From Vibrio japonicus (lineage in GTDB: Bacteria; Pseudomonadota; Gammaproteobacteria; Enterobacterales; Vibrionaceae), in the NCBI RefSeq assembly GCF_024582835.1, contig NZ_CP102097.1:310001-374000 (forward strand): 64,000 bases of DNA, given 5' to 3'. This document shows, piece after piece, positions 8,051-16,474 of the stretch. The notes beneath the pieces are model-generated. The model made no database searches. It was given only the letters and a program-made list of their open reading frames with translations, and had not been told where the DNA came from. How positions within the stretch are numbered: the stretch's first letter is position 1; each line of letters opens with the position of its first letter. The position numbers and the translations under genes were made by a program.

Positions 8051-9403
8051 ATGACACATATACATGACACTATTGTCTCATTGCAGCACAGTAGTCCTGC
8101 TCAAAAGGAGTTCTACCAAGCAGTAGAAGAGGTTTTAACTTCTCTCGCGCCACTCATCGAAAGCAATCGTCAATACCAAGAACAAGCCATCATACAAAGA
8201 ATTGTAGAGCCAGAAAGACAGATCATGTTTCGCGTGCCTTGGGTCGACGACGCAGGCAATGTTCAGGTCAACAAAGGCTACCGCATTGAATTCAACTCAG
8301 CATTAGGGCCTTACAAAGGTGGTCTGCGATTCCACCCATCAGTGAATGCAAGCATTATCAAGTTCCTCGGCTTTGAACAGATTTTTAAAAATGCGCTCAC
8401 TGGTTTGCCAATCGGTGGCGGTAAAGGTGGCTCTAACTTCGATCCGAAAGGCAAATCTGACGGTGAGATTATGCGATTTTGCCAATCTTTCATGAACGAG
8501 TTATACCGCCACATTGGCCCTGTAACCGATGTTCCAGCTGGTGATATTGGTGTTGGCGCTCGCGAAATTGGCTACATGTTTGGTCAGTACAAGCGTTTGA
8601 CGGGGCGTTATGAAGGCGTATTCACTGGTAAGAGTTTACTTTGGGGTGGCTCACTAGCAAGAAAAGAAGCAACTGGCTACGGCGCTGTTTATTTTGCAGA
8701 GTATATGCTGAACGACCGTCAAGACTCGTTGAAAGGCAAAAAGTGCTTAGTCTCGGGTGCGGGCAACGTTGCTATCTACGCGATTGAAAAGCTCTACCAT
8801 AAAGGTGCTATCCCTGTTTCTTGCAGTGACTCAAAAGGCACCATTTATCACGAACAAGGTATCGACCTTGAACTGTTAAAACAGCTGAAAGAAGTAAAAC
8901 GCACTAGCCTGGAAGATTACTTACACACTTACCCAGAAGCGGTTTACACGCCTGCGAGCGATTACCCTAGCGATGGTCATGCTGTATGGCGTTACCAAGC
9001 GGATGCTGCGTTCCCATGCGCAACGCAAAATGAACTGACTTTGGCAGATGCACAAGCACTTATCAGCAACGGCTGCCACTTGATCAGTGAAGGTGCCAAC
9101 ATGCCAACCACTCAAGAAGCGGTCAATGCGATTATTGATTCCCGTATTGCTTATGGACCAGGAAAAGCCGCAAACGCAGGCGGTGTTGCCACCAGCCAGC
9201 TTGAAATGGCTCAGAACGCAAGTATGCAAAACTGGACTTTTGAGAAAGTGGATACGCACCTGCAAGCGATCATGAAAGACATTTTCATCAGTGCCAACGA
9301 GACGAGTAAAGAATTTGGTCAACCTGGCAACTTAGTACTAGGCGCGAATATCGCGGGCTTTAGAAAAGTAGCCGATGCGATGATCGAACAAGGTATTGTG
9401 TAG
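8051..9403 (+). CDS. gdhA: NADP-specific glutamate dehydrogenase
   Basis: Makes L-glutamate from 2-oxoglutarate and ammonium with NADPH in the cytoplasm. The 450-aa length fits the hexameric bacterial enzyme (E. coli GdhA 447 aa). Seen motifs: the substrate-binding stretch KGGLRFHPSVN, the catalytic-lysine segment PIGGGKGGSNFDPKG, PAGDIGVGAREIG, and a Rossmann GAGNVA. The frame is open from 8000, but the ATG at 8051 has AAGGAAGG just upstream and matches the family N-terminus, so that start is chosen. It stands alone, followed by an intrinsic terminator at 9418. Confidence 0.96.
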   Translation: MTHIHDTIVSLQHSSPAQKEFYQAVEEVLTSLAPLIESNRQYQEQAIIQRIVEPERQIMFRVPWVDDAGNVQVNKGYRIEFNSALGPYKGGLRFHPSVNASIIKFLGFEQIFKNALTGLPIGGGKGGSNFDPKGKSDGEIMRFCQSFMNELYRHIGPVTDVPAGDIGVGAREIGYMFGQYKRLTGRYEGVFTGKSLLWGGSLARKEATGYGAVYFAEYMLNDRQDSLKGKKCLVSGAGNVAIYAIEKLYHKGAIPVSCSDSKGTIYHEQGIDLELLKQLKEVKRTSLEDYLHTYPEAVYTPASDYPSDGHAVWRYQADAAFPCATQNELTLADAQALISNGCHLISEGANMPTTQEAVNAIIDSRIAYGPGKAANAGGVATSQLEMAQNASMQNWTFEKVDTHLQAIMKDIFISANETSKEFGQPGNLVLGANIAGFRKVADAMIEQGIV

Positions 9404-9417
9404 TAAATAAAATAAAT

Positions 9418-9450
9418 AGCCACCTTGCTCAGAGGTGGCTTTATCTTTAT
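9418..9450 (+). terminator. gdhA terminator
   Basis: An 8-bp stem AGCCACCT / AGGTGGCT with a 7-nt loop followed by TTATCTTTAT, starting 15 bases after the gdhA stop codon. Confidence 0.8.
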
Positions 9451-9537
9451 CGTTTGTTGGTGACATTGCCTCAGTGTGAGTATTCCAATAATATTCACCT
9501 TCACACCTTTCTTATTCCAACCATTGATGTACCTGTC

Positions 9538-10611
9538 ATGCCATACGCCAATCGCCTACTTAATCTTTTGCATACGATAATCGCCGTACTCATTTCATCG
9601 ACCGTCGTATCATTCACAGCACTCTACGGACATTCCTACCCCTATGCTCCTCTGTTGATTGCTTCAATAGGCGCATCAATAACGATCATTTTTGTTATTC
9701 CTAGCAGCCCAATGGGTAGAACCTGGCCCCTTGTCGCTGGCCATGTTCTTGCAGCATTAATAGGTGTCGTCTTATCCTCAGTCATTGAAAATATTGCCGT
9801 TTTGGCTTTGGTGACAATAACGTCCACTATTTTTGCGATGATCTTGTTAAAATGTGTCCATCCACCTGGTGTCGCCACAGCACTCGTCCCAGTGCTCAGT
9901 ACAACGTCACAGCCAGTCAACCTGTCTTTTCTGCTCGACCCAGTCTTACTCAATGTTGTCCCCTTAGCAGTGTGTGGCATTGTTTTCCGCTGGTGGCTAT
10001 CAAGACAAACGTCAACTCACACGGAACAAATATCAAGCAAGGCAGCGACAGCGCACAGCAAAACATCACTCTATTTTGAAGAATTGCATCAGGTAGTCGA
10101 AACGAGAAATGAATGGCTAGATATCGATGAAAAGACACTGGATGAAATTTTTAAGCAAACGCATTTACTCGCTTTAGAGCATAAGAATGAAAAATTGACT
10201 TGCGAGCATGTGATGACACGCGACATTCTTACTCTCAAAGAAACGGATACCGTTTATGATGGACTCAAACAACTGCAACAAAATAAGTACAGTGCAATCC
10301 CTATTGTCAATACGAGTAATGAGGTTTTAGGTATTTTTTCGCTTGTCGACTTTTTGCTTTATGTTGAACAAAGAAAAATTAACTCTTTCGTTGGGCTATA
10401 CCTATTGGCTAAAAAAAGAACCTCTAAAACCATTGGTCAATATATGAAAAGAAACCCGATTTCTATTCATCAGGATCAGCACATAGCTCGTCTCATTCCC
10501 TACTTAACTTCTGGGTTTCATCATATACCTATTATCAACGATAACAATCAGTTAGTAGGAATGGTTACACAATCAGATTTGATTGAGTTTTTATATAATT
10601 TAAACCAATAG
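9538..10611 (+). CDS. HPP-family membrane protein with two CBS domains
   Basis: An HPP-family integral membrane protein of 357 aa. Four or five hydrophobic segments fill residues 1-165 and include the family signature KCVHPPGVATAL. The C-terminal half (about 230-357) holds a CBS pair (MTRDILTLKETDTVYDGL and MKRNPISIHQDQHI), which in other proteins binds adenosyl nucleotides and gates transport. Some HPP proteins in phototrophs move nitrite; the substrate here is unknown. The frame reaches back to a TTG at 9454, but ATG 9538 starts right before the first membrane segment. It is convergent with norW, and a nitrogen-oxide link is only a guess. Confidence 0.8.
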   Translation: MPYANRLLNLLHTIIAVLISSTVVSFTALYGHSYPYAPLLIASIGASITIIFVIPSSPMGRTWPLVAGHVLAALIGVVLSSVIENIAVLALVTITSTIFAMILLKCVHPPGVATALVPVLSTTSQPVNLSFLLDPVLLNVVPLAVCGIVFRWWLSRQTSTHTEQISSKAATAHSKTSLYFEELHQVVETRNEWLDIDEKTLDEIFKQTHLLALEHKNEKLTCEHVMTRDILTLKETDTVYDGLKQLQQNKYSAIPIVNTSNEVLGIFSLVDFLLYVEQRKINSFVGLYLLAKKRTSKTIGQYMKRNPISIHQDQHIARLIPYLTSGFHHIPIINDNNQLVGMVTQSDLIEFLYNLNQ

Positions 10612-10624
10612 ATCCCTGGAAAGC

Positions 10625-10654
10625 CTACCTCTGGCGAAAAATCACGAGAGGTAG
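10625..10654. terminator. hairpin between convergent genes
   Basis: An 8-bp stem CTACCTCT / AGAGGTAG with a 14-nt loop lies between the ends of the HPP-CBS gene and norW. There is no clear T-run on either side, so termination activity is uncertain. Confidence 0.4.
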
Positions 10655-10705
10655 ATTCATCAAAGCTCTGAGGGTTATTTCGTGTGGTACAAGATCTGTT
10701 TCTTG

Positions 10706-11848
10706 TCATGCGACTTGAGACAGCATACGAAGCAATGGAAATGCCTGAGTCACTTGTTCGCCAGTCACAACAAAGCCCGTGATTTGATTGCTGCCATTTT
10801 CCGCTTTCGCCACGATGCCAGCCTGAGAAATCTGTACATTCCAAGTCGCAACGTTATTGAAGCTGCCCGCTAGCTGAATCGGGTAGCTTGGCGTTTTCAC
10901 TTTTACCATCATTGGCGGCAACACCAGTTGTGCTTCTTGTCCCAACAACTGCTTACCAAGCACATTTGCGCTCAACACTATGGGTTGAAGGTAAGGCATC
11001 ATGCGGCCTTGAATTTCTGCGCAATCCCCCAAAGCATAAACATTAGCAACAGAAGTCTGTAAGCAGGCATCTACGACGATACCTTTGTTGACGTCAATAC
11101 CTGAAGCCATCGCTAACTTGGTGTTGGTGCGAAGTCCCGCCGCAGAAATGACCACATCCGTTGCAACGACTTGCCCACTGCTCAGTGTAATAGAAAACGC
11201 ATCCCCCGAACGGTTTACCTCCTCGACACTATCACCTAACGCGAGTTGAATACCTTGCTGTTTAAGTTGGTGCTCTAGAGGCAACGCGACAAAATCAGGA
11301 ATCAAATTCGCTAACACGTGTTGGCTGGGTTCAACGACCGTCACGGCTTTACCGCTACTGGCAAGATCCATTGCGATCTCTACTCCGATTAAGCCGCCAC
11401 CAATCACCAATACACGTTCTGCTCTGCTGATTTGTACCTCAGCGGACTGGTATTCTTGCAGCGAATTTAACGTCATCACCTCTTCTATTGCGTTCCCCAT
11501 CATTGGTGGCACAAAGGCTTTTGCCCCTGTCGCGAACACCAATTTGGAGTAAGGATAAGGTCGACCGTTCGCCATCACTTGCTGTGCTTGTGTATCCACA
11601 CTTTCAATCATCGTGTTGGCAAATAGCTCGATATTGTGTTCTTTGGCAAACTCTTCACCCGTTTTAACCACCAAATCCTGTGCGGTTTGTTTTTTACTGA
11701 ACACATGACTTAAGTCGGGTTTGTTGTATTCCGCACCGCCATCAGCGGTGAACACTTGAATCTGGATATGTGCGTCCATTCGACGCACAGTTTTGACTAA
11801 TTGGTAAGCAGCGAAACCACTACCAATAATAACAATTGGTGCTTGCAT
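10706..11848 (-). CDS. norW: NorW, NADH:flavorubredoxin reductase
   Basis: A 380-aa FAD-dependent pyridine nucleotide-disulfide-type oxidoreductase that passes electrons from NADH to the rubredoxin domain of NorV. An FAD Rossmann motif lies at the N-terminus (VIIGSGFAAYQLVK) and an NAD one in the middle (VLVIGGGLIGVEIA); GDCAEI near the C-terminal part is the second FAD contact. The ORF is open further upstream into norV, but ATG 11848 has an excellent AAGGAGG ribosome site and gives the family length (E. coli NorW 377 aa). It starts 10 bp after the norV stop, so the two are one operon. Confidence 0.94.
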   Translation of the reverse strand: MQAPIVIIGSGFAAYQLVKTVRRMDAHIQIQVFTADGGAEYNKPDLSHVFSKKQTAQDLVVKTGEEFAKEHNIELFANTMIESVDTQAQQVMANGRPYPYSKLVFATGAKAFVPPMMGNAIEEVMTLNSLQEYQSAEVQISRAERVLVIGGGLIGVEIAMDLASSGKAVTVVEPSQHVLANLIPDFVALPLEHQLKQQGIQLALGDSVEEVNRSGDAFSITLSSGQVVATDVVISAAGLRTNTKLAMASGIDVNKGIVVDACLQTSVANVYALGDCAEIQGRMMPYLQPIVLSANVLGKQLLGQEAQLVLPPMMVKVKTPSYPIQLAGSFNNVATWNVQISQAGIVAKAENGSNQITGFVVTGEQVTQAFPLLRMLSQVA

Positions 11849-11858
11849 CACCGCCTCC

Positions 11859-13349
11859 TTAACCCTTGTATTGAACAAATACGTCTTTACCCAAGTTGCA
11901 TTCCGGACATAGGAAATAGTCAGGAATGTCACTCCACATTGTACCCGGCTCAATACCCTGATTAGGTTCACCTTGTGCTGGGTCATACACCCAATTACAC
12001 ACGGTACATACCATGCATTGGCAATCGGAAGCGTGTGCTTTTTCACTTGGCTCAATGGATTGAACGTCTGTTTGCAAGGCGGATACTTGGACCGCTTGAG
12101 GTACATGCGATTGTTCAGCGAGTGGCGCTGGAATAACAGGGGTTAGCAGCGCGTGCTTAGTCCATAGTTTCGCAATGTTCTGACCATGTTCGCGGCACTC
12201 TCGCATCGCTTTACCATCTGGCCTCCATTTTGTTTTCAAACTTACCGCCGTTTCAAAGCCAGCATCAGTTAAACGAGCATGAATGCGGTCAACCGCGCCA
12301 CCATTCCAGCCGTAGCTACCAAACGCGGCCGCTTTCTTCGCTTTAAAACGAAGACCTGTAATTTCCTCCAGCATGCCTGCGATTTTCGGCATCATCACAT
12401 TGTTCATGGTTGAAGAACCGACCAAAATACCTTTTGAACGAAACACATTGGCTAAGATTTCGTTCTTATCGTGCTTAGATACGTTAAACACTTTTACCGC
12501 GACACCTGGGTCTACATCGTGAATGCCTTGTGCAATCGCATCGGCCATCATACGAGTGTTGTTCGACATAGAGTCATAAAAAATGGTAATGCGATCTTCT
12601 TGATAGTTGTCTGCCCATTCTAGATACTGCTCGATAATTTGTACTGGGTTGTCACGCCATACAATACCGTGCGCAGTTGCAATCATATCGACTGGAAGAT
12701 TGAAGCTCAGAACCTCTTTGATTTTCGCTGTGACTAAACTACTAAAAGGCGTAAGGATGTTTGAGTAGTAACGTAAACACTGATCCATCAATTCATTCTG
12801 ATCCACTTCATCGTTAAACAGGCGCTCATCGCAATAGTGTTGACCAAAAGCGTCGTTACTAAATAGGACAGCATCGCCAGTTAGGTAGGTCATCATGCTA
12901 TCTGGCCAGTGAAGCATCGGAGCTTCAATAAAGACCAACTGTTTTCCGTTACCAATATCAATGCTATCGCCTGTTTTTACCGTTTTAAAATTCCATTCTG
13001 GTTGGTGGTGGTGACCGACTATCGAATCAATTGCCGCTTCAGTACAGTAGATAGGTGTGTTTGGAATTTTCGCCATCAGTGCCGACAACGCACCTGAGTG
13101 GTCTTCTTCTGCATGATTAATCACAATAAAATCGATCGACTTTAGATCGATTTCCATTTCTAGATTTTGAATGAATTGTTGGCTGAATCGATGATCGACG
13201 GTATCGACAAGCACTGTTTTCTCTTCCCGGATGAGGTAACTGTTGTAGCTGGTACCCTTTGTCATTTTATATTCTGTGCCATGGAAGTCTTGCACTTCCC
13301 AATCGCGTTGACCTACCCAATGAATGTTGTTTTTTACGTGAATTGTCAT
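11859..13349 (-). CDS. norV: NorV, anaerobic nitric oxide reductase flavorubredoxin
   Basis: Cytoplasmic NO reductase (2 NO to N2O) used under low oxygen. Of its 496 aa, residues 1-250 form a metallo-beta-lactamase-like diiron domain with the HAEEDHSG ligand motif, followed by a flavodoxin domain ([16 protein letters not shown]) at about 255-400. After a linker rich in Ala, Val and Gln comes a C-terminal rubredoxin with two CxxC iron knuckles ([10 protein letters not shown] and CPEC). E. coli NorV is 479 aa. The frame extends upstream to 13472, but ATG 13349 starts the conserved domain and lies 50 bp below the sigma-54 promoter. Electrons come from the adjacent NorW. Confidence 0.95.
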   Translation of the reverse strand: MTIHVKNNIHWVGQRDWEVQDFHGTEYKMTKGTSYNSYLIREEKTVLVDTVDHRFSQQFIQNLEMEIDLKSIDFIVINHAEEDHSGALSALMAKIPNTPIYCTEAAIDSIVGHHHQPEWNFKTVKTGDSIDIGNGKQLVFIEAPMLHWPDSMMTYLTGDAVLFSNDAFGQHYCDERLFNDEVDQNELMDQCLRYYSNILTPFSSLVTAKIKEVLSFNLPVDMIATAHGIVWRDNPVQIIEQYLEWADNYQEDRITIFYDSMSNNTRMMADAIAQGIHDVDPGVAVKVFNVSKHDKNEILANVFRSKGILVGSSTMNNVMMPKIAGMLEEITGLRFKAKKAAAFGSYGWNGGAVDRIHARLTDAGFETAVSLKTKWRPDGKAMRECREHGQNIAKLWTKHALLTPVIPAPLAEQSHVPQAVQVSALQTDVQSIEPSEKAHASDCQCMVCTVCNWVYDPAQGEPNQGIEPGTMWSDIPDYFLCPECNLGKDVFVQYKG

Positions 13350-13397
13350 GATGACTGCCTTAGATAACAAGATGAATAAATAATTTCCTTCTATAAA

Positions 13398-13413
13398 GCA
13401 CCAAACGTGCCAA
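13398..13413 (-). promoter_or_regulatory. sigma-54 promoter of norVW
   Basis: The minus strand reads TTGGCACGTTTGGTGC: the invariant GG (-24) and GC (-12) are separated by exactly 10 bp, as required for RpoN promoters (TGGCAC-N5-TTGC). It lies about 50 bp upstream of the norV start and 55-125 bp from the three NorR sites. Confidence 0.88.
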
Positions 13414-13467
13414 CTTTTATTTTTGTTATTTATCATCGACTTAACAAAAACACAAAAGCACTTAATT

Positions 13468-13522
13468 GTCATTTAGACACAGTTGATAATTGTTATTTTG
13501 ACAATATAATTGTCATATTGAC
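13468..13522. promoter_or_regulatory. three NorR enhancer sites
   Basis: Three copies of the NorR recognition pattern GT-N7-AC lie in the norV-norR gap: GTCATTTAGAC (13468-13478), GTTATTTTGAC (13492-13502) and GTCATATTGAC (13512-13522). Three sites upstream of a sigma-54 promoter are the arrangement known for E. coli norVW, where they assemble the NorR hexamer. The third site is 17 bp from the norR start codon, so autoregulation is likely. Confidence 0.88.
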
Positions 13523-13538
13523 ATAACGGGTATTGGCT

Positions 13539-15071
13539 ATGACTTCACTAATCGCTCAATGGCTTCACATCACGCAGGACCTAAACTCTGCCCTCACTCG
13601 GCAGGCACGTTTCGACACCTTGTTAACCACTATCCGAGAGGTACTAAAATGTGATTCTTCCGCCTTGCTTTTGTATGAAGATCAGCACTTTAAACCGCTC
13701 GCCATTAATGGCGTAGCGGAAGAAGTACTAGGCCGTCGTTTTTCTATTGATCAACATCCACGGCTAGAAGCGATTGCCCGAGCTGGCGATATCGTGCGTT
13801 TTCCATCCGACAGTGACTTGCCTGATCCTTACGATGGTTTAATCCCAAATCTCGAGGACAAATTGCACGTCCACTCATGCATTGGTTTACCTTTGTTAAT
13901 TGATGACCAGCTCATTGGTGCTATCACCATTGATGCCTTCGACCCAAATCAATTTGATGGGTTACTCAACCAAGAATTGCGTTTTATCAGTGCACTTGCA
14001 GCAGGTGGTTTGCATACCGCGTTACTTCTCGAACAATTAGAAACACAAACCAGTCTTCCACGAGAGTCTTTTACGGAAAAACGTACACTGGATAACGAAA
14101 TCATCGGCCATTCCGCAGGCATGAAAGCACTTCAAAAGCAAATAGATGCGGTTGCCGATACCGAACTGTCTGTCTTGGTTACGGGTGAAACGGGCGTGGG
14201 TAAAGAACTGGTTGCCAATGCAATTCATCACCGTTCTAGCCGAGCTGCCAATACATTGGTCTACCTGAACTGTGCGGCTTTGCCGGAATCTGTCGCAGAA
14301 AGTGAACTGTTTGGTCACATCAAAGGCGCATTTACTGGTGCTATCAGTAACCGTAAAGGTAAGTTTGAACAAGCAGATGGCGGTACGCTGTTTTTGGATG
14401 AAGTGGGTGAGCTGTCTCTAGGCCTACAAGCTAAGCTGTTGAGAGCGTTGCAGTATGGCGACATCCAACGTGTCGGTGATGATCGTCATATCCGTGTAAA
14501 CACACGCATCGTGGCAGCGACTAACCGTATTCTGCATGAGGAAGTCACCGCGGGGCGTTTTCGTGCTGACTTATACCATCGTTTAAGTGTGTTTCCGCTA
14601 CATGTTCCCCCACTCCGTGAACGTGAGGATGACGTAATACTATTAGCCGGCTTCTTCTCGGAACGACTAAAAAGCAAATTGGGACTCAATAGTATTCGTC
14701 TGTCGCCTAATCTGGTTCAGGCTTTAAAGAATTACACGTGGCCAGGAAACGTGCGGGAACTGGAACATGTAATAAAACGAGCAGGTGTATTAGCCAAAGC
14801 GCGAACTCCCTCTATGAATATCGAGTTAATAGAGCAAGATTTTGACATAACAACACCGAGCCATCTCCCCTCACCGACAAAAGATACCGTGGAAAACGTC
14901 CCGATTATATTGCCCGATACCAAACTTAAAGAAGCGACCGATACGTTTCAAAAAGCGATAATTGTTAAAGCTCTCGAGAAAAATGAAGGTAACTGGGCCG
15001 CAACGGCTCGTCAGTTGGGATTGGACAACGGTAATTTACATCGCCTGGGAAAACGCTTGGGGATCAAGTAA
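13539..15071 (+). CDS. norR: NorR, NO-responsive sigma-54 activator
   Basis: Transcription activator of norVW. In its 510 aa the order is: GAF sensor domain (about 20-175), where the family binds NO at a mononuclear iron; AAA+ domain (about 190-420) with Walker A GETGVGKE, the sigma-54 contact loop GAFTGA and Walker [13 protein letters not shown]; and a C-terminal Fis-type helix-turn-helix ([20 protein letters not shown]). E. coli NorR is 504 aa. An upstream in-frame TTG at 13533 adds two residues; ATG 13539 is preferred. It is divergent from norVW with the NorR sites in between. Confidence 0.95.
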   Translation: MTSLIAQWLHITQDLNSALTRQARFDTLLTTIREVLKCDSSALLLYEDQHFKPLAINGVAEEVLGRRFSIDQHPRLEAIARAGDIVRFPSDSDLPDPYDGLIPNLEDKLHVHSCIGLPLLIDDQLIGAITIDAFDPNQFDGLLNQELRFISALAAGGLHTALLLEQLETQTSLPRESFTEKRTLDNEIIGHSAGMKALQKQIDAVADTELSVLVTGETGVGKELVANAIHHRSSRAANTLVYLNCAALPESVAESELFGHIKGAFTGAISNRKGKFEQADGGTLFLDEVGELSLGLQAKLLRALQYGDIQRVGDDRHIRVNTRIVAATNRILHEEVTAGRFRADLYHRLSVFPLHVPPLREREDDVILLAGFFSERLKSKLGLNSIRLSPNLVQALKNYTWPGNVRELEHVIKRAGVLAKARTPSMNIELIEQDFDITTPSHLPSPTKDTVENVPIILPDTKLKEATDTFQKAIIVKALEKNEGNWAATARQLGLDNGNLHRLGKRLGIK

Positions 15072-15513
15072 CGCTCTGCCGTATCCTCCCTCCACATCAC
15101 CGCTCGGGCAGCATGAACAAAGAATTCTCTTAGCTCTTTATTTCGTCGATTTGAAATACCCAGCATTCGTTGTTTTACTCCAGTAGAGCACGGAGTGGTA
15201 CAAGCTCGATCCAAGCTGCGAAGTTTCGACGATTAGAAAAATCAGAAGGATTTCCAACACACGATAAATAGCAATGACCTCCTCTCAATATTGCTGGTCA
15301 TCAGAAAGTCAGGCAGTTGAGCTGAACTGAAACTCAGCTAAACAAAATCATTTTGAATGAGTCTTTCATATAAATTTTTCTGGTACGTCACTTTGTAGTA
15401 AGTGCTTGTAATACATAATAATTAAACACCTTGTTACAACACCTTTAAACTTGTAAGGATAATTTAATTAAAAATAAAGGTATCTTTAGTTAAATAAGTC
15501 TGTATAGTAGCCA
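15072..15513. other. noncoding stretch upstream of cspA
   Basis: This stretch between norR and the cold shock gene has no credible ORF. Its last part is AT-rich and holds a possible -10 (TATAGT, 15504-15509) for the cspA-type gene; the transcript would start close to where the duplicated leader block begins (about 15514). Nothing else is recognised. Confidence 0.4.
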
Positions 15514-15679
15514 TTGCTCTGACAAAGAGTTGTTTCAAGATAAAATATAAAGAAAGTTTTCCAGCGTTATCCCTAGCAAGTTTCTCTCTGTAATCTCCCT
15601 TAATTATCTATCCTAAAAATAATACCTATGTTCAGTGCACCTTAATTTTAATTTTCATAAGGGGCATAATATGTCTAAT
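15514..15679 (+). repeat. cspA 5' leader, copy A of direct repeat
   Basis: A long 5' untranslated leader of about 157 nt plus the first three codons (Met-Ser-Asn) of the cold shock gene, repeated almost exactly at 15928-16092. Long structured leaders of cspA mRNAs act as RNA thermosensors that open translation in the cold. Differences between the copies are few: AAAG/AATG near the start, one extra C in copy A, and a small change just before the ribosome site. Confidence 0.85.
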
Positions 15680-15880
15680 AAAGTAATTGGTACAGTAAAG
15701 TGGTTTAACGAAACTAAAGGTTTCGGTTTTATTTCTCAAGAAAATGGCGATGATTTATTTGTTCATTTCCGAAGCATTCTAGGCGATGGTTTTAAGAAGC
15801 TTGTTGAAGGCGATAAAGTTTCTTTTTCTGTAGGCAAAGGACCAAAAGGTCTTCAAGCTGAAAATGTAACGACCATTTAG
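15671..15880 (+). CDS. cspA: CspA-family cold shock protein
   Basis: A 69-aa single cold-shock domain, the usual CspA size, acting as an RNA chaperone that melts mRNA structure at low temperature. Both RNA-binding motifs are present: RNP1 KGFGFI and RNP2 as LFVHF. ATG 15671 follows the ribosome site AAGGGG; the frame extends upstream to 15635 only through the leader. The gene is AT-rich, and [15 protein letters not shown] is near identical to other Vibrio CspA proteins. It is followed by a hairpin and then a second copy of its own leader. Confidence 0.94.
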   Translation: MSNKVIGTVKWFNETKGFGFISQENGDDLFVHFRSILGDGFKKLVEGDKVSFSVGKGPKGLQAENVTTI

Positions 15881-15897
15881 TCTTACAGCTGAATTTT

Positions 15898-15929
15898 AAC
15901 TACCTTGTCATATGTGTGGCAAGGTAGTT
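15898..15929 (+). terminator. hairpin between cspA and the second leader
   Basis: A perfect 10-bp stem AACTACCTTG / CAAGGTAGTT with a 12-nt loop starts 18 bases after the cspA stop. It is not followed by a T-run but runs directly into repeat copy B, so it may be a partial terminator, an RNase barrier, or a processing site that separates the cspA message from the downstream micro-ORFs. Confidence 0.55.
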
Positions 15930-16092
15930 GCTCTGACAATGAGTTGTTTCAAGATAAAATATAAAGAAAGTTTTCCAGCGTTATCCTAGCAAGTTTCTCT
16001 CTGTAACCTCCCTTAATTATCTATCCTAAAAATAATACCTATGTTCAGTGCACCTTAATTTTAATTTTTGTAAGGAGCATAATATGTCTAAT
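15928..16092 (+). repeat. cspA 5' leader, copy B, in front of unrelated small ORF
   Basis: Second copy of the cspA leader block, including the first three codons (ATGTCTAAT) and the ribosome site (TAAGGAGC). Identity to copy A is very high over about 160 nt, so duplication is recent or kept by selection or gene conversion. Copy B lacks the TATAGT-like -10 found upstream of copy A, which suggests that it is transcribed by read-through from cspA rather than from its own promoter. Confidence 0.85.
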
Positions 16093-16239
16093 CAAATCGT
16101 TAATAATGAGAATAGCATTAATAAAAATAAAGCCATTCAAAACAAAGAAACCTCAATCAATGAAAAAATAAAAACAAATAGCCTTCTTCAAAGGATTACC
16201 AATGGTGAAGCTGGTGTTGTTTTGGAGGAATTACTTTGA
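16084..16239 (+). CDS. 51-aa protein under a duplicated cspA leader
   Basis: A small protein starting with Met-Ser-Asn, exactly like CspA, then diverging completely: a hydrophilic Asn/Lys/Glu-rich stretch (IVNNENSINKNKAIQNKE) and a more hydrophobic C-terminus (TNGEAGVVLEELL). It lacks RNP motifs, so it is not a truncated CspA. The start codon sits behind the copied leader with a strong TAAGGAG ribosome site. Expression is likely induced by cold in the same way as cspA. No known family is recognised. The stop codon overlaps the start of another micro-ORF at 16236. Confidence 0.65.
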   Translation: MSNQIVNNENSINKNKAIQNKETSINEKIKTNSLLQRITNGEAGVVLEELL

Positions 16240-16316
16240 GAAATAACGGTAGAAAGAAGATCTGGTTTAAGCTGAAAAAGTGCCAATCAAACACTAAAAA
16301 AACTTTATCAACTTGA
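16236..16316 (+). CDS. 26-aa basic micro-ORF, overlapping start
   Basis: TTG at 16236 overlaps the TGA of the 51-aa ORF (TTGA overlap) and is preceded by GGAGG at 16224-16228, a 7-nt spacing that is ideal for initiation. The peptide has 26 residues, 9 of them Lys or Arg (MRNNGRKKIWFKLKKC... ), so it could bind RNA or ribosomes. The rho-independent terminator at 16330 closes the transcript 13 nt later, so the two ORFs fill the whole 3' part of the message. No known family is recognised; at this length chance cannot be excluded, but the ribosome site, overlap and terminator argue for a real coding unit. Confidence 0.5.
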   Translation: MRNNGRKKIWFKLKKCQSNTKKTLST

Positions 16317-16329
16317 ATATACAGTTTGT

Positions 16330-16358
16330 AAAGGGTTGCCAGATGGCGACCCTTTTTC
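16330..16358 (+). terminator. terminator of cspA / micro-ORF unit
   Basis: An 11-bp stem AAAGGGTTGCC / GGCGACCCTTT (one G-T pair) with loop AGAT, followed by TT and C-G; a strong intrinsic terminator that ends the cold-shock region. Confidence 0.85.
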
Positions 16359-16474
16359 GTTCTATGCTACAAACAAATTTGTTGATTAGATATTGGTGTT
16401 ATTGTCATCAGAAAGATTAGCGTAGGAGCCATACACCTCAGCCTCTAGCAAACTTTTGGGCAGAAATGTTTCAG

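Noticed and set aside
8921..9322. 133-codon antisense ORF within gdhA
   Set aside because: Entirely inside a highly conserved gene on the other strand; shadow frame.
11849..12106. Long upstream extension of norW overlapping norV
   Set aside because: The AAGGAGG site and FAD-binding N-terminus fix the start at 11848; the extension is norV in another frame.
16224..16245. Resemblance of GGAGG..CTT TGA to the prfB programmed +1 frameshift site
   Set aside because: A +1 slip at CTT-T would read only two codons (GAG AAA) and then TAA, so no longer product results. Termination and re-initiation at the overlapping TTG explains the ribosome site better.
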